Source: Bacteroidia bacterium (lineage in GTDB: Bacteria; Bacteroidota; Bacteroidia; Bacteroidales; Paludibacteraceae). Taken from it: DNA of 64,000 nucleotides. Below are positions 53,902 through 63,512 of the stretch, piece after piece. The translations under genes and the position numbers were made by a program. The DNA lies in the NCBI GenBank assembly GCA_009930305.1, contig RZYM01000001.1:248001-312000 (forward strand). Direction: 5' to 3'. The number at the start of each line of letters is the position of its first letter. Position 1 is the stretch's first letter. The notes beneath the pieces were generated by a model. It saw nothing but the letters and a program-made list of their open reading frames with translations, made no database searches and had not been told where the DNA came from.

Positions 53902-55860
53902 TTATTTTACAAATATTTTTTGGCTAATGCCATCAATATTAATTATATATAAGTCATTGTTTGGTGTTGGCACATTGATGATTTCTGCATCTGCCGATTC
54001 ATTAGAATACAAAATCTTTCCATCAACAGAATAGATTATAATTCTTTTTTCAGATGCGTCTTTAACTATTATGGTGTTTCTCTCAGTATATACGATGCAT
54101 TCTTGTTGGCTTGTCGGTTCTTCATCAATCTCAGTAACTTCTTTCAATCCTATTTTATTATCAAGCCATGTAAAACGATTCCTTAAGTAATTTTTCACAT
54201 TGTTTAATTCGCCTTGATATGAACCATACACACGTGGGTTTAGATGAACGTATGTGTTAAGAATAGGCCATCTTATAAAATTCAGGGTTTGTGAGGCATC
54301 CATTTCTTCGGCATATCTATCCATTAATTCTATAAGTGAGTCGGCAGACAAATAGTTGTTTTTTCTGGCGATGCTCCATATATCCGACAAACGATCAAGA
54401 GCTTTAGTGTCTGATAAAATTTGATTTACAAAACTCCGCATATAGCCCGCGCATGACCCATTTGTTGCGTATATATAATCACTTAGATTATTTACTGGAT
54501 ACGTGCGTGAATCATTATCAAATGCTAAATCGAAATCCCATATCGGACCCACATAAAAATGGTCGTCTGACCTATATTTATACATATATACACTCCAATA
54601 AGTATCAGTATTTCCGCTTAATTCGCCAACAATAAAATGTTTTAAAAAAGTATCTAGATCGAGTCTGCTTCTGTATCCTGTGTTTTCGTCCTTATAATAT
54701 CCGGAGTATAATATGTTCTCCATTTCATTAAAATAAGTTTCTATATAGTTTCTTTGTGCCCAAACAATCTCATCGTCTTTAGGATATTTTATGGTAACAG
54801 GATTCCCTCTTGACGAATTAAACCACGAAGTACCTTCATTGGCGTAAGCATCAATCTCTACCAAATATCCTCCTTTAAGATTTTCTCCATCAATATCAGT
54901 GACTGCCATTTTATCGACATCAACTCGCTTTTTATCAACTTCTATTTGATCACAAAATTGGTAACATCCCTTATATTCGCCGTTTAATACGAGGTCAACC
55001 GGTATTCCTGCAGGAGTATAAGGCATATTTAGCCGTTTACTTATATCATTAGCCAATAGATTGCGCATCAAGGTTTTGTCACCGTAGTTATTTATTAAAG
55101 TCCAATCCTTAGCGTTTGCAGGCAGACCAGCTAAATGTGCTTTATTATTAAGTTTGATGCGGTATGGTTTTTTTGGAAACTCCCAACTTGCATTACCTCT
55201 ACCACGTATACGCAGGCTATCTTGCCATATTGCACTTCCATCGTTATAAACGAGTGTAGCCGTACCATATAAGTATTCTTCTTTAGAAGTTATGTCGATG
55301 CAATTTTCTGTGTGTATTGATATTGTCGGAATTGCGGTAAGTTGAGGCAGCATGGAATCATCTCCTTGACCTTGATAACCATAAAAAGCAAGTTCAGCAA
55401 TATTGCAACGTGCATCATTCGGCGAAATATATCTTACATATCTAAAACCTCGGCTACAATGTATATCAGCATATGTCATTATTCCTTCTGTTGCGGCTAT
55501 AGGAACAATATAGATGGGTATTGCATCACTAAAATCGATATTATTTGCGCCTTCAAAAATAGCCAGTGTTGTGCGGCCCGGTTGTGATATACGTGGGGAG
55601 TATGCTATCTTGGTGATGCGGCAGGCTGTTCCGAAGTCCATGCCTACCCATGTGTTTGAACGGTCGAACGATGCGTAAAACGTAGTTGTATTTCCATCAA
55701 AAGCATAATTTGGAGTGTTTACTGTTGTTGATGGAGTACTTGTGTTGTAATCAACAGACGGAGACGAGCCAATGGCGGTACCTGATAATTTATTGTCTTG
55801 TGCTTGTACAAAGTTCGCAAAAATTATCAGACTGGTAATAATTGTTAAGTATCGATTCAT
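53902..55860 (-). CDS. secreted CotH-like protein with discoidin-like domain and T9SS-type tail
   Basis: A 652-residue exported protein. A signal peptide (cut near VQAQDN, about residue 20) is followed by a discoidin/F5-8-type beta-sandwich (about 25-165: NYAFDGNTTTFYASFDRSNTWVGMDFGTACRITKIAYSPR). A CotH domain (about 205-540) has LRIRGRGNASWEFPKKPYRIKL, DWTLINNYGDKTLMRNLLA, GVYLV-like KGGYLVEID and VGPIWDFDLAFDND with likely metal-binding Asp residues. The C-terminal 75 residues end VDGKILYSNESADAEIINV ... LYIINIDGISQKIFVK, a short type A T9SS sorting domain. Bacillus CotH phosphorylates spore-coat proteins; related secreted proteins in Bacteroidetes are of unknown role. Its substrate here is not known. 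Monocistronic, with a -7 element at 55905-55912. Confidence 0.85.
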   Translation of the reverse strand: MNRYLTIITSLIIFANFVQAQDNKLSGTAIGSSPSVDYNTSTPSTTVNTPNYAFDGNTTTFYASFDRSNTWVGMDFGTACRITKIAYSPRISQPGRTTLAIFEGANNIDFSDAIPIYIVPIAATEGIMTYADIHCSRGFRYVRYISPNDARCNIAELAFYGYQGQGDDSMLPQLTAIPTISIHTENCIDITSKEEYLYGTATLVYNDGSAIWQDSLRIRGRGNASWEFPKKPYRIKLNNKAHLAGLPANAKDWTLINNYGDKTLMRNLLANDISKRLNMPYTPAGIPVDLVLNGEYKGCYQFCDQIEVDKKRVDVDKMAVTDIDGENLKGGYLVEIDAYANEGTSWFNSSRGNPVTIKYPKDDEIVWAQRNYIETYFNEMENILYSGYYKDENTGYRSRLDLDTFLKHFIVGELSGNTDTYWSVYMYKYRSDDHFYVGPIWDFDLAFDNDSRTYPVNNLSDYIYATNGSCAGYMRSFVNQILSDTKALDRLSDIWSIARKNNYLSADSLIELMDRYAEEMDASQTLNFIRWPILNTYVHLNPRVYGSYQGELNNVKNYLRNRFTWLDNKIGLKEVTEIDEEPTSQQECIVYTERNTIIVKDASEKRIIIYSVDGKILYSNESADAEIINVPTPNNDLYIINIDGISQKIFVK

Positions 55861-55904
55861 CGGCTGATTATTTAAATAAGCAAAAGTGCTTCATGAATGA
55901 AATA

Positions 55905-55912
55905 CAAAGATA
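55905..55912 (-). promoter_or_regulatory. CotH-like gene -7 element
   Basis: The minus strand reads TATCTTTG, matching TAnnTTTG, 44 bases before the start at 55860. Confidence 0.5.
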
Positions 55913-55987
55913 ATATTAATAAAACGATTGCAATCAAATGTAGGTACTACAAAAATACGACATGATGTTTTTTTGCTTATTTTTTCG

Positions 55988-55995
55988 TACTTTTG
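55988..55995 (+). promoter_or_regulatory. M24 peptidase gene -7 element
   Basis: TACTTTTG, matching TAnnTTTG, 15 bases before the ATG at 56011. It contains the TTG at 55993 that would otherwise look like an in-frame start, so that TTG is promoter and not start codon. Confidence 0.55.
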
Positions 55996-56010
55996 TGTAA
56001 AATTCTTAAC

Positions 56011-57189
56011 ATGGAAATTTATACAGACCGAATGCACGATGAGTTGCAAATTCGTTGGGATAAGCTACAAGCTTTAATGAAAGCAGAGAATGTAGATGTT
56101 TGTTTAATCACCTCAAATGTAAATATATACTATATGCTTGGACGCATAATAAGTGGATATGTATATATATTGCAGGAGGGAGAACCTTGGGTTTTCGTGC
56201 GTAAACCGGTTGAATTGGAGGGAGATCGAGTAAGATATATTCGTAAAGCGGAACAGATTCCCGATATCTTAGCGGCTGAAGGAATTTCATTGCCAAATAT
56301 CTTATTAATGGAGGGTGATGAATTGCCATATTCTGAGTGGATGCGTTATCAAGATACACTACGTCCCGTAGCTGTAGTAAATGGTTCAAGTTTTATACGC
56401 GAATTGAGAAGTGTAAAAACCGAATACGAATTAGAGCAATTGAAGTTTTCTGCTCGCTTACAATCTCAAGCCTTGCGCGAAGTCCCACTGGTATATAGAA
56501 GCGGCATGACAGACCATCAATTAACAGTTGAGGTTGAACGTGTATTTAGGCTAAAAGGATGTTTGGGAGCATTTAGAATATATGGCAGATCTATGGAAGC
56601 CTTTATGGGTTCAACATTGGTTGGCGATAATGCAGCCTATCCGTCTCCTTTTGATTTTGCTTTGGGAGGTGAGGGTATGCATCCATCACTGCCTATTGGT
56701 CATAAAGGTATTTTATTAGAGCCCGGAATGTCAGTAATGATAGATATTAATGGTAATTTTTCAGGATATATTTCAGACCAATCCAGAACGTTTTCTATAG
56801 GAAAGATTGATGAAAAAGCAGACTATGCGCATAGAGTATCTTTAGATATACAAGATGAGTTAGCAGAAATGGGAAAGCCAGGAGTATCTTGTGGTGAGCT
56901 TTATGATAAAGCTATGGAGATAGTTGTTAAGCATAATTTGCAAGATTGCTTTATGGGAACTAAACAGCAAGCAAAATTTGTAGGTCATGGCATTGGTTTG
57001 GTAATTAATGAATTACCTATTATTTGCGGGAATAATAAAATGGAATTGAAAAAGGGCAATACAATTGCATTAGAACCTAAGTTTGTTATAGCCGGAGTTG
57101 GTGCCGTCGGTACCGAAAATTCCTTCATAGTAATAGATAATGGAATGGAGAAAATCACATTTGCTCCGGAAGAAATAATTGAACTATAA
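56011..57189 (+). CDS. M24-family Xaa-Pro aminopeptidase-like protein
   Basis: A 392-residue cytoplasmic peptidase of the pita-bread fold. The N-terminal creatinase-like domain (1-125) is followed by the catalytic domain with all five metal ligands: Asp245 and Asp256 (MIDINGNFSGYISDQSRTFS), His326 (FVGHGIGLVINELP), Glu355 (IALEPKF) and Glu369 (VGTENSFIV). It should bind two divalent metals and cleave X-Pro bonds at peptide N-termini. The closest named groups are aminopeptidase P and prolidase, and the sequence alone does not separate them. Divergent from the CotH-like gene. Confidence 0.88.
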   Translation: MEIYTDRMHDELQIRWDKLQALMKAENVDVCLITSNVNIYYMLGRIISGYVYILQEGEPWVFVRKPVELEGDRVRYIRKAEQIPDILAAEGISLPNILLMEGDELPYSEWMRYQDTLRPVAVVNGSSFIRELRSVKTEYELEQLKFSARLQSQALREVPLVYRSGMTDHQLTVEVERVFRLKGCLGAFRIYGRSMEAFMGSTLVGDNAAYPSPFDFALGGEGMHPSLPIGHKGILLEPGMSVMIDINGNFSGYISDQSRTFSIGKIDEKADYAHRVSLDIQDELAEMGKPGVSCGELYDKAMEIVVKHNLQDCFMGTKQQAKFVGHGIGLVINELPIICGNNKMELKKGNTIALEPKFVIAGVGAVGTENSFIVIDNGMEKITFAPEEIIEL

Positions 57190-57192
57190 AAT

Positions 57193-60100
57193 TTATTGTT
57201 TGCTTCCTGTAGTTGTTTTTTGTTGTCTGACAGGTTCTTTCAGTTCTTGTTCTTGTAGTATCGCATTCAGCATAGTTTTGTGGAAAACTGTACGAATATT
57301 GGTACTGCCTTCATTAATAAGTGTTCCTCCTCGTCCTATTTGAACATTAGAATCCTTAAATTTAGGAGATACAAGTTTATACTTTATTTTATCAAAGTTT
57401 GGACCATACACATCAACGCCCATCATAAATGGTAGTGGCGATTTTAGTAATGCAATATGATAATTGAAACTCATATCCAAATTCTGTGTTCCACCAACTC
57501 CAAGTCTGTATTTGTCGAGACTTATCATAAATGGGAATATCTGAATTTCATTGTTTCTTACGAGTAGTTCAACCGATACACTATCAATTAGATTCTTTGT
57601 TTTCTTGTTAAACATAAGCATCTTAGCAATCTCAGAGAAGGTTTCTCCGTCCATCAATACTACATCATTCCCTTTTAATAACAAGGCCGCATTTACTGTT
57701 GGTAAAGATATGCTCATAGTAGAATCCAATTTTGTTGAACCGGAAGCTTCGCAATAAACATTACCATCAAACGAACGTAACATAGGCATAAGTGTATCTA
57801 ATTCGGGTATATATTCTACAATATCACCAATTTGTACACTATCCATTATGACTGATGCTGCTGCTGTTGCTGTTTTTGGATCACTGCAATTATACATCAC
57901 ATTCATGTTGGCTTTTCCAATTTGTGTGTTGGTAAACAACTCTTTTATGCGAAGCGATTGATTACGCATGGTTACCTTACCCTTAAAATTTTCCAATCGC
58001 ATTTTCCCAAATTTAACAGTATCAATCTTAGCTTTAAATTTAAGGTCAATATTGTTTGGAAGCACTATTAAACCGGCTGTAGCAGTTGAATCTTCTTTTG
58101 TTGAATTATCATCAGATTCGTCACTTTCGTTTAAAGCATCTAGATTTGCGTTAACTGATTTAGCCTTTTCATTTGTATTTTGTGGAGTCTCTTGTGCTTG
58201 ATTGCTGGCATAAAATGCCGACAGTAATTGATTTATATCAAGTCGTTTTGATTTTAAGCTTAAATCGGCTTTAAGCGTTCTACCACGAAGCAAGTAACGT
58301 CTCATATTTTCCAATTCTCCCGATAATGTTATTGCAGAACGTCCTATTCTTAGGCGTAAATTATCTAAGTGCAATGTATCATCTGTAAAATCAACATCAA
58401 CTCTATTTATTGATGTTCTCAAAGGAAAGTCAGGACTCTTAACCCTAAATCGTTTTATGTATATATCACCATTATTAGAAAATTTCTTCATGTATAATTC
58501 AGCAGGTTCTTCTGCTTTTGAGATAGTATCTAGCAATGCTGACATGGCTTTCATATCAATAATCTTCTGTTCGGAGTCAGGAATATTAACTCTGGTTCCA
58601 TCTGCAAGTTTTTTACGTTTACGGAAACGTGGTGTTGCCAATAATGTAATGCGAGTTGAGTCAAGTAACACACCTAATTTCGGAGTTGATCCTAATACTG
58701 AATCAAAACTTAATTTTATAGACGAGTTTGGTATAAAACCATAATTCTCGTTTTTTCGTACATTTATCGACATTCGTGCGCGTTTTGCAGTTACTTGTAT
58801 GGTATCAAATATATTAGCTTGCAAACCTCTTAGAGATATAGATGTTCTTAAACGAGGAGGTTTACCATCCTCAATATCATCAGCTAAGAAACTAAGACTA
58901 AAACGATTAGCACTTGCAGAAATACCTTTTTTGTATTTCAACTCCATCTTTCTGAACGAAATACGTGTGTTTACTAATGAGGTATCAATTTTTCCACTTC
59001 TTCTGCTTGCAACTCCTGTGTTGGTATTTATTCTGGCTCTTAATGAATCTATGTATAAGTCAATGCCGCTTTGTGGTAAAACTACATCAACTCCATCTCC
59101 GGTTATAGAACTTTTTGAAAATATATTATATAGATTTTGATTCTTCAAGTCTTCTAAAAGGAAGTAAGTGTCAACATCTGCATCTATATTTCCTTTCATT
59201 TCAGAGTTTTCCTCAATTTTGTATAAATTGTTGATTGTGTGTAAATTAATATGAGCAAGTAAGCTTATATCAACATATTCTTTGCCTCTTTTATAGCATG
59301 CACGACCTTTCGTTTTTAAGTTTGAATCACCACTTTTAAAATGCAGTTCTTTAATGTCGACAAAACTTGAGTCTTTTCGCCTGTCATTATAATTGGCTTT
59401 TATATCGAAGCCTAAATCATCTATACTTTGTTTAAATCCGTCAAACTTACCATGTAGTTTGTCCAAATTGATATGTGCAGCAATAACAGGGTAGTGCTTA
59501 CCTTTCATATAACCTTTGGAACTTGCTTCAATGCCCAACGCACCATCAAAATTAAATCCTTTCAGATATTTCTTGAATGGCTTCGGAGTTAAAGCCAATA
59601 GCTCTTTTAAATATGGAGATGCAAATCTTAATTTTAAATCCGTGTAATACGAACTATCGGCATCCTCAATTCCCAAGTACCCTGCAAGGGCTAAGTGATT
59701 TTTATCAACATTTACTAATAAATTGTTGATATTAAAGTGCTTAAATTTAGGATCGCAATTAGCGCTAAGCTCAATATCAAGTTTCTGATTCTTTAAAGCC
59801 AATAACGAATCATCAACACAGATGTTGTCAGCATTTATTTTTGTATCTACAGTTACAATATTTGTTGTTTGACTTGCAGTTGCATTTACTGTGAATGGTG
59901 CAATTTCAGCCTTTCTATTAATGCTATTGTCGTTGTATATTATCGATTCGATGCTCATTGCAAGTTTTGCTGCTAAAGAGTCAGGAGTATATGCTCCTTC
60001 ATGTACTTGTAGTGATAACCCTAATACTTGAATATCAAGTTTTTGTGTTTCATCCTTGTATTTAAGATTAGCCTTGTTTATCTCAATTTGTGTGAAATAA

Positions 60101-60555
60101 ATGTCAGGAAGTGTTGATGAACTTGTATCAGGTTCGGATGGGGGTAAAACATCCCAATTGTTTTTATTATCAATACTATGTCCGTAAACGCATGGTTCGT
60201 CAAGTATGCAACGATTTATTTTTATTTTGCCCTCGCTCAAAAAGTCATCAGCATTGGCTGACAATTCTAAGTGCTTGACATGTAATAAAGTATCCTTAGG
60301 TTCAAATACATCAGATATAATCGTTACGTCAGATAATTGTATTTCCATGCTAGGCCATGTGGCAAAAATGCTATAGTCAATATTTTTTATACTTGCTTCT
60401 GCTTGCATATAATCAGGCAGCATGCCAAGTAGTTTATTGCTAACAGATTGGGTTAGAGCGATGCGAAGAGCAACTATCGGCAGCGCTACCAAAAATAAAA
60501 CAACAAGAATAGGTATGCAGATACTTAAGATTATTTTTTTTCTTTTAGATCCCAT
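57193..60555 (-). CDS. AsmA-family envelope protein
   Basis: A 1120-residue protein with one N-terminal membrane helix (about 8-31) and the rest predicted periplasmic and beta-rich. The opening VSNKLLGMLPDYMQAEASIKNIDYSIFATWPSMEIQLSDVTII, and repeated short strands such as LDLKFKAKIDTVKFGKMRLENFKGKVTMRNQSLRIKEL, are typical of AsmA/YhdP-type proteins, which form long hydrophobic grooves thought to move phospholipid between membranes. It is the last gene of the TetR - U32 - AsmA operon: its ATG overlaps the U32 stop by one base (TAATG). A low-complexity Glu/Asp/Ser/Asn stretch occurs around 780-830. Confidence 0.82.
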   Translation of the reverse strand: MGSKRKKIILSICIPILVVLFLVALPIVALRIALTQSVSNKLLGMLPDYMQAEASIKNIDYSIFATWPSMEIQLSDVTIISDVFEPKDTLLHVKHLELSANADDFLSEGKIKINRCILDEPCVYGHSIDNKNNWDVLPPSEPDTSSSTLPDIYFTQIEINKANLKYKDETQKLDIQVLGLSLQVHEGAYTPDSLAAKLAMSIESIIYNDNSINRKAEIAPFTVNATASQTTNIVTVDTKINADNICVDDSLLALKNQKLDIELSANCDPKFKHFNINNLLVNVDKNHLALAGYLGIEDADSSYYTDLKLRFASPYLKELLALTPKPFKKYLKGFNFDGALGIEASSKGYMKGKHYPVIAAHINLDKLHGKFDGFKQSIDDLGFDIKANYNDRRKDSSFVDIKELHFKSGDSNLKTKGRACYKRGKEYVDISLLAHINLHTINNLYKIEENSEMKGNIDADVDTYFLLEDLKNQNLYNIFSKSSITGDGVDVVLPQSGIDLYIDSLRARINTNTGVASRRSGKIDTSLVNTRISFRKMELKYKKGISASANRFSLSFLADDIEDGKPPRLRTSISLRGLQANIFDTIQVTAKRARMSINVRKNENYGFIPNSSIKLSFDSVLGSTPKLGVLLDSTRITLLATPRFRKRKKLADGTRVNIPDSEQKIIDMKAMSALLDTISKAEEPAELYMKKFSNNGDIYIKRFRVKSPDFPLRTSINRVDVDFTDDTLHLDNLRLRIGRSAITLSGELENMRRYLLRGRTLKADLSLKSKRLDINQLLSAFYASNQAQETPQNTNEKAKSVNANLDALNESDESDDNSTKEDSTATAGLIVLPNNIDLKFKAKIDTVKFGKMRLENFKGKVTMRNQSLRIKELFTNTQIGKANMNVMYNCSDPKTATAAASVIMDSVQIGDIVEYIPELDTLMPMLRSFDGNVYCEASGSTKLDSTMSISLPTVNAALLLKGNDVVLMDGETFSEIAKMLMFNKKTKNLIDSVSVELLVRNNEIQIFPFMISLDKYRLGVGGTQNLDMSFNYHIALLKSPLPFMMGVDVYGPNFDKIKYKLVSPKFKDSNVQIGRGGTLINEGSTNIRTVFHKTMLNAILQEQELKEPVRQQKTTTGSKQ

Positions 60556-61793
60556 TATGCCTCAACTAATTTAAACAATTTATCGTTTCTATGCACAGGC
60601 AATGATGTTTTGATTGAAAACACATCAGCTTTTACCACTGCTTGTACCGGCTTATCATCCATACGTAACTCATCTGCAGTTGCAATATACGCACCGGTTG
60701 TTTCTCCTGTAATTAGAATCTCATCACCAACTTTCAGATCTTGAGCTTCCATTAAGCATTCTGCAACTTTTATCTTTTTAAAGTAGTTAGTAATTTTACC
60801 TATGTAAACCTTACGTTTTGTAGCTTGTGAGCCGTAATTTGAACTCCATTCACCTAAACGTTGTCCTAAATAATATCCATTCCAAAATCCACGATTAAAA
60901 ACAGTAGCAAGTTGCTTATCCCACTGAGCAATCTTATCTTCAGTAAAGTTTCCATTAACATAGCTGCTTATGGCATCCTTATAGCATGATACTACAGTTT
61001 TTACATATTCTGCTCCACGAGCGCGTCCCTCAATTTTAAATACTTGTACGCCTGCATCCATCATTTTATTGATAAAATGTATCGTTTTCAAGTCTTTGGG
61101 CGACATTATATATTTGTTGTTAATATCAAGTTCCGATCCTGTTTCTTTATCTGTAACTTTATATCCGCGTCTGCAAATTTGCATACATTCGCCTCTATTT
61201 GCAGATCTATCATATTCGTGCAAACTCAAGTAACATTTTCCTGATACAGCCATACATAATGCACCATGGCAAAACATTTCTATCTTGATTAGTTGTCCAT
61301 GTCTGCCCACAATATTTTTCCGAACAATAGCCTCGTGTATAGCTTTTACTTGGTCTAGATTAAGTTCTCTTGCAAGTACCACTACATCAGCAAATTGTGC
61401 ATAGAAGCGAAGGGCTTCTATATTCGAAATATTCAGTTGGGTAGATAGGTGTACTTCAACATCTATTTGACATGCATATTGCATAGCGGCAATATCTGAT
61501 GCAATTATGGCAGAAATGCCTGATTCCTTGGCAATGTCGATTATTTCATGCATCAAATTTAAGTCGGCATCGTATAAAATCGTATTTACAGTAAGGTATG
61601 TTTTTACTCCTTGCTCCTTGCACCTTCTAACAATTTCTTTTAAATCTTCTGTAGTAAAATTGTTTGATGAGTGACTGCGCATATTTAGATGCTCAATACC
61701 AAAATACACCGAGTCCGATCCTGCATTTAATGCTGCTGCAAGGCTTTCCCAGGAACCTACCGGTGCCATTATTTCATAATCCGAAATCTGCAT
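60555..61793 (-). CDS. U32-family peptidase-like protein (TrhP/YegQ-like)
   Basis: A 412-residue protein with the U32 signature MFCHGALCMAVSGKCYLSLHEYDRSANRGECMQICRR, holding several conserved Cys, and an N-terminal TIM-barrel-like opening IMAPVGSWESLAAALNAGSDSVYFGIEHLNMR. A C-terminal small beta-barrel (from about 325, RKVYIGKITNYFKK) completes the layout seen in YegQ/TrhP. E. coli TrhP takes part in 5-hydroxyuridine formation at tRNA position 34 and RlhA, another U32 protein, in 23S rRNA hydroxylation; the peptidase name is historical. Which RNA is the target here is not decidable from sequence. It starts 3 bases after the TetR stop and overlaps the AsmA-family start. Confidence 0.83.
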   Translation of the reverse strand: MQISDYEIMAPVGSWESLAAALNAGSDSVYFGIEHLNMRSHSSNNFTTEDLKEIVRRCKEQGVKTYLTVNTILYDADLNLMHEIIDIAKESGISAIIASDIAAMQYACQIDVEVHLSTQLNISNIEALRFYAQFADVVVLARELNLDQVKAIHEAIVRKNIVGRHGQLIKIEMFCHGALCMAVSGKCYLSLHEYDRSANRGECMQICRRGYKVTDKETGSELDINNKYIMSPKDLKTIHFINKMMDAGVQVFKIEGRARGAEYVKTVVSCYKDAISSYVNGNFTEDKIAQWDKQLATVFNRGFWNGYYLGQRLGEWSSNYGSQATKRKVYIGKITNYFKKIKVAECLMEAQDLKVGDEILITGETTGAYIATADELRMDDKPVQAVVKADVFSIKTSLPVHRNDKLFKLVEA

Positions 61794-61796
61794 GAT

Positions 61797-62450
61797 TTAT
61801 TTATCAAATACTCCTTCCTTACGCAATTTGTCAAACGATTCAATTATAGCAAATTTGCCCTTTTCAGTTAAGTGAAATACGGAAATATTGTACATAGACA
61901 TAAAAAATTCTTCTTTGGTGATGCTATTCGGACTATCGTTAAACATACGCGAAAATCCATACCAATTAGCAACAAACACCCACATATTTTTGGTCAGTAA
62001 ATCATAATCATGACCTTCAATTGGGGGATACATGTATTTTTGTTCGGCAAGATGTTCAAATCCTAGTCGCATAATATTCATTCGGTCTATAAAGAACTCC
62101 TCTTTTAAGTGGTTATAGCGTGGAAATACATTGAAGAATAAATAGAAATTAGAAAATAAAAATGTGTATTTAATTTGTAAGTCATAGATTCTGCTAATGT
62201 ACTGTGCAATTTCATGAATGTTTGTCGGAAAATATAAATACAGTTCCTTTACATCTTTTACGCAGTAATCTGTAAATATGACATCCATTAAATTATCCCA
62301 CTTATGAAAGTAATAAGTGATGTTACCCAAACTTATATGAAGTGCGTCTGCAACATCCCTGAATGTTACATTTTGCAAACCTTGTTTATTGAGTAAATCA
62401 ATTGTGGTTTGCAATATGTTTTCTTTTGTTGAAATGTGCTTTTTATTCAT
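61797..62450 (-). CDS. TetR-family transcriptional regulator
   Basis: A 217-residue regulator. The N-terminal helix-turn-helix (about 10-55) reads TKENILQTTIDLLNKQGLQNVTFRDVADALHISLGNITYYFHKWDNLMDVIF, the standard TetR pattern. The C-terminal ligand/dimer region is Phe/Tyr-rich and not assignable. I prefer ATG at 62450 (MNKKHISTK) to the frame's 62465. A TAnnTTTG element (TATGTTTG, 62455-62462 on the minus strand) sits only 4 bases before it, so the message may be leaderless. It is first in the operon with the U32 and AsmA-family genes, so it probably represses its own operon. Confidence 0.85.
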   Translation of the reverse strand: MNKKHISTKENILQTTIDLLNKQGLQNVTFRDVADALHISLGNITYYFHKWDNLMDVIFTDYCVKDVKELYLYFPTNIHEIAQYISRIYDLQIKYTFLFSNFYLFFNVFPRYNHLKEEFFIDRMNIMRLGFEHLAEQKYMYPPIEGHDYDLLTKNMWVFVANWYGFSRMFNDSPNSITKEEFFMSMYNISVFHLTEKGKFAIIESFDKLRKEGVFDK

Positions 62451-62454
62451 GCCA

Positions 62455-62462
62455 CAAACATA
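62455..62462 (-). promoter_or_regulatory. possible -7 element of the TetR operon
   Basis: The minus strand reads TATGTTTG, matching TAnnTTTG, 4 bases before the proposed TetR start. Weak because of the very short distance. Confidence 0.35.
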
Positions 62463-62495
62463 CACAAAAAATGTGAATTCAGTAGTTCTTTTTTT

Positions 62496-62503
62496 TATCT
62501 TTG
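62496..62503 (+). promoter_or_regulatory. dusB -7 element
   Basis: TATCTTTG, matching TAnnTTTG, 18 bases before the ATG at 62522. Its last three bases are the TTG that begins the longer open frame, so that TTG is not the start. Confidence 0.6.
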
Positions 62504-62521
62504 CAACAAAATATTAAGTCA

Positions 62522-63505
62522 ATGCGGATAGCACAAATCGAGTTCCCTTCTTATCCATTATTCTTAGCTCCAATGGAAGATGTTACCAATCCTAATTTTC
62601 GCTTATTGTGTAAGCGATATGGTGCAGATATGGTTTATACCGAATTTATTTCGGCTGATGCACTTATTAGGAATGTGCCGCGCACTGAGCAAAAATTAAC
62701 GGTGGCCGATGCCGAGCGTCCTGTTGCGATTCAATTATATGGTAAAGACTCTGAGGCAATGGCTGATGCTGCAAGACGTGCCGAAGAAGCCCACCCTGAT
62801 ATTATAGATATTAATTTTGGATGTCCCGTAAAGAAAGTTGCAGGCAAAGGTGCCGGTGCCGGTTTACTTAGAGATATACCACGTATGCTCGCAATAACTC
62901 GTGCTGTAGTTGCTGCCGTAAAGACTCCTGTTACAGTTAAAACTCGGTTAGGTTGGGATGATAATAATAAAATCATAGTAGATTTAGCAGAGAGTTTACA
63001 AGATTGCGGAATCGCTGCATTGGCTATTCATGGTCGTACTAGAGCTCAAATGTATCGTGGTGATGCAGACTGGACTCTTATCGGTGAAGTTAAGAATAAT
63101 CAGCGTATGCATATTCCTATTATTGGGAATGGTGATGTAACTACTCCCGAACGTGCAAAAGAATGCTTTGATCTTTACGGGGTAGATGCTGTAATGATAG
63201 GACGTGCTGCTGTTGGAAAACCATGGGTATTTAAAGAAATGAAATATTTTCTTGAAACGGGCGAGCATTTTGAGGGCTTTTCGCTTTCCCAGCAAATGGA
63301 TATTTTAAAAGAACAAGTACTCAAAAGTGTTGAGTGGTTAGACGAAAGAAGAGGCATTTTGCATGTACGTAGACATATAACAGTAACACCTCTTTTTAAA
63401 GGAATCCCTAATTTTAAAGATACACGAATAGCAATGTTGCGTGCATCAACTGTTGATGAACTTTTTTCTATTTTTGACGAGTTCATCGAACGTTATGATA
63501 AGTAA
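62522..63505 (+). CDS. dusB: tRNA-dihydrouridine synthase (Dus family)
   Basis: Dus enzymes reduce uridines in the tRNA D-loop with FMN and NADPH. 327 residues: FLAPMEDVTNPNFR at the N-terminus, DINFGCPVKKVAGKGAGAGLL with catalytic Cys101, VKTRLGWDDNN, IHGRTRAQMYRGDADW, IIGNGDVTTPE (phosphate-binding) and MIGRAAVGKPWVF. The C-terminal helical domain has RRHITVTPLFKGIPNFKDTR. The pattern is nearest DusB, the usual single Dus of Bacteroidetes. The start ATG at 62522 is chosen over the TTG at 62501, which belongs to the promoter. Confidence 0.92.
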   Translation: MRIAQIEFPSYPLFLAPMEDVTNPNFRLLCKRYGADMVYTEFISADALIRNVPRTEQKLTVADAERPVAIQLYGKDSEAMADAARRAEEAHPDIIDINFGCPVKKVAGKGAGAGLLRDIPRMLAITRAVVAAVKTPVTVKTRLGWDDNNKIIVDLAESLQDCGIAALAIHGRTRAQMYRGDADWTLIGEVKNNQRMHIPIIGNGDVTTPERAKECFDLYGVDAVMIGRAAVGKPWVFKEMKYFLETGEHFEGFSLSQQMDILKEQVLKSVEWLDERRGILHVRRHITVTPLFKGIPNFKDTRIAMLRASTVDELFSIFDEFIERYDK

Positions 63506-63512
63506 TCTTTTG

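Noticed and set aside
55993-56010. TTG-initiated extension of the M24 peptidase
   Set aside because: The TTG is the last part of the -7 element TACTTTTG; the ATG at 56011 is the start.
62501-62521. TTG-initiated extension of dusB
   Set aside because: The TTG lies inside the -7 element TATCTTTG.
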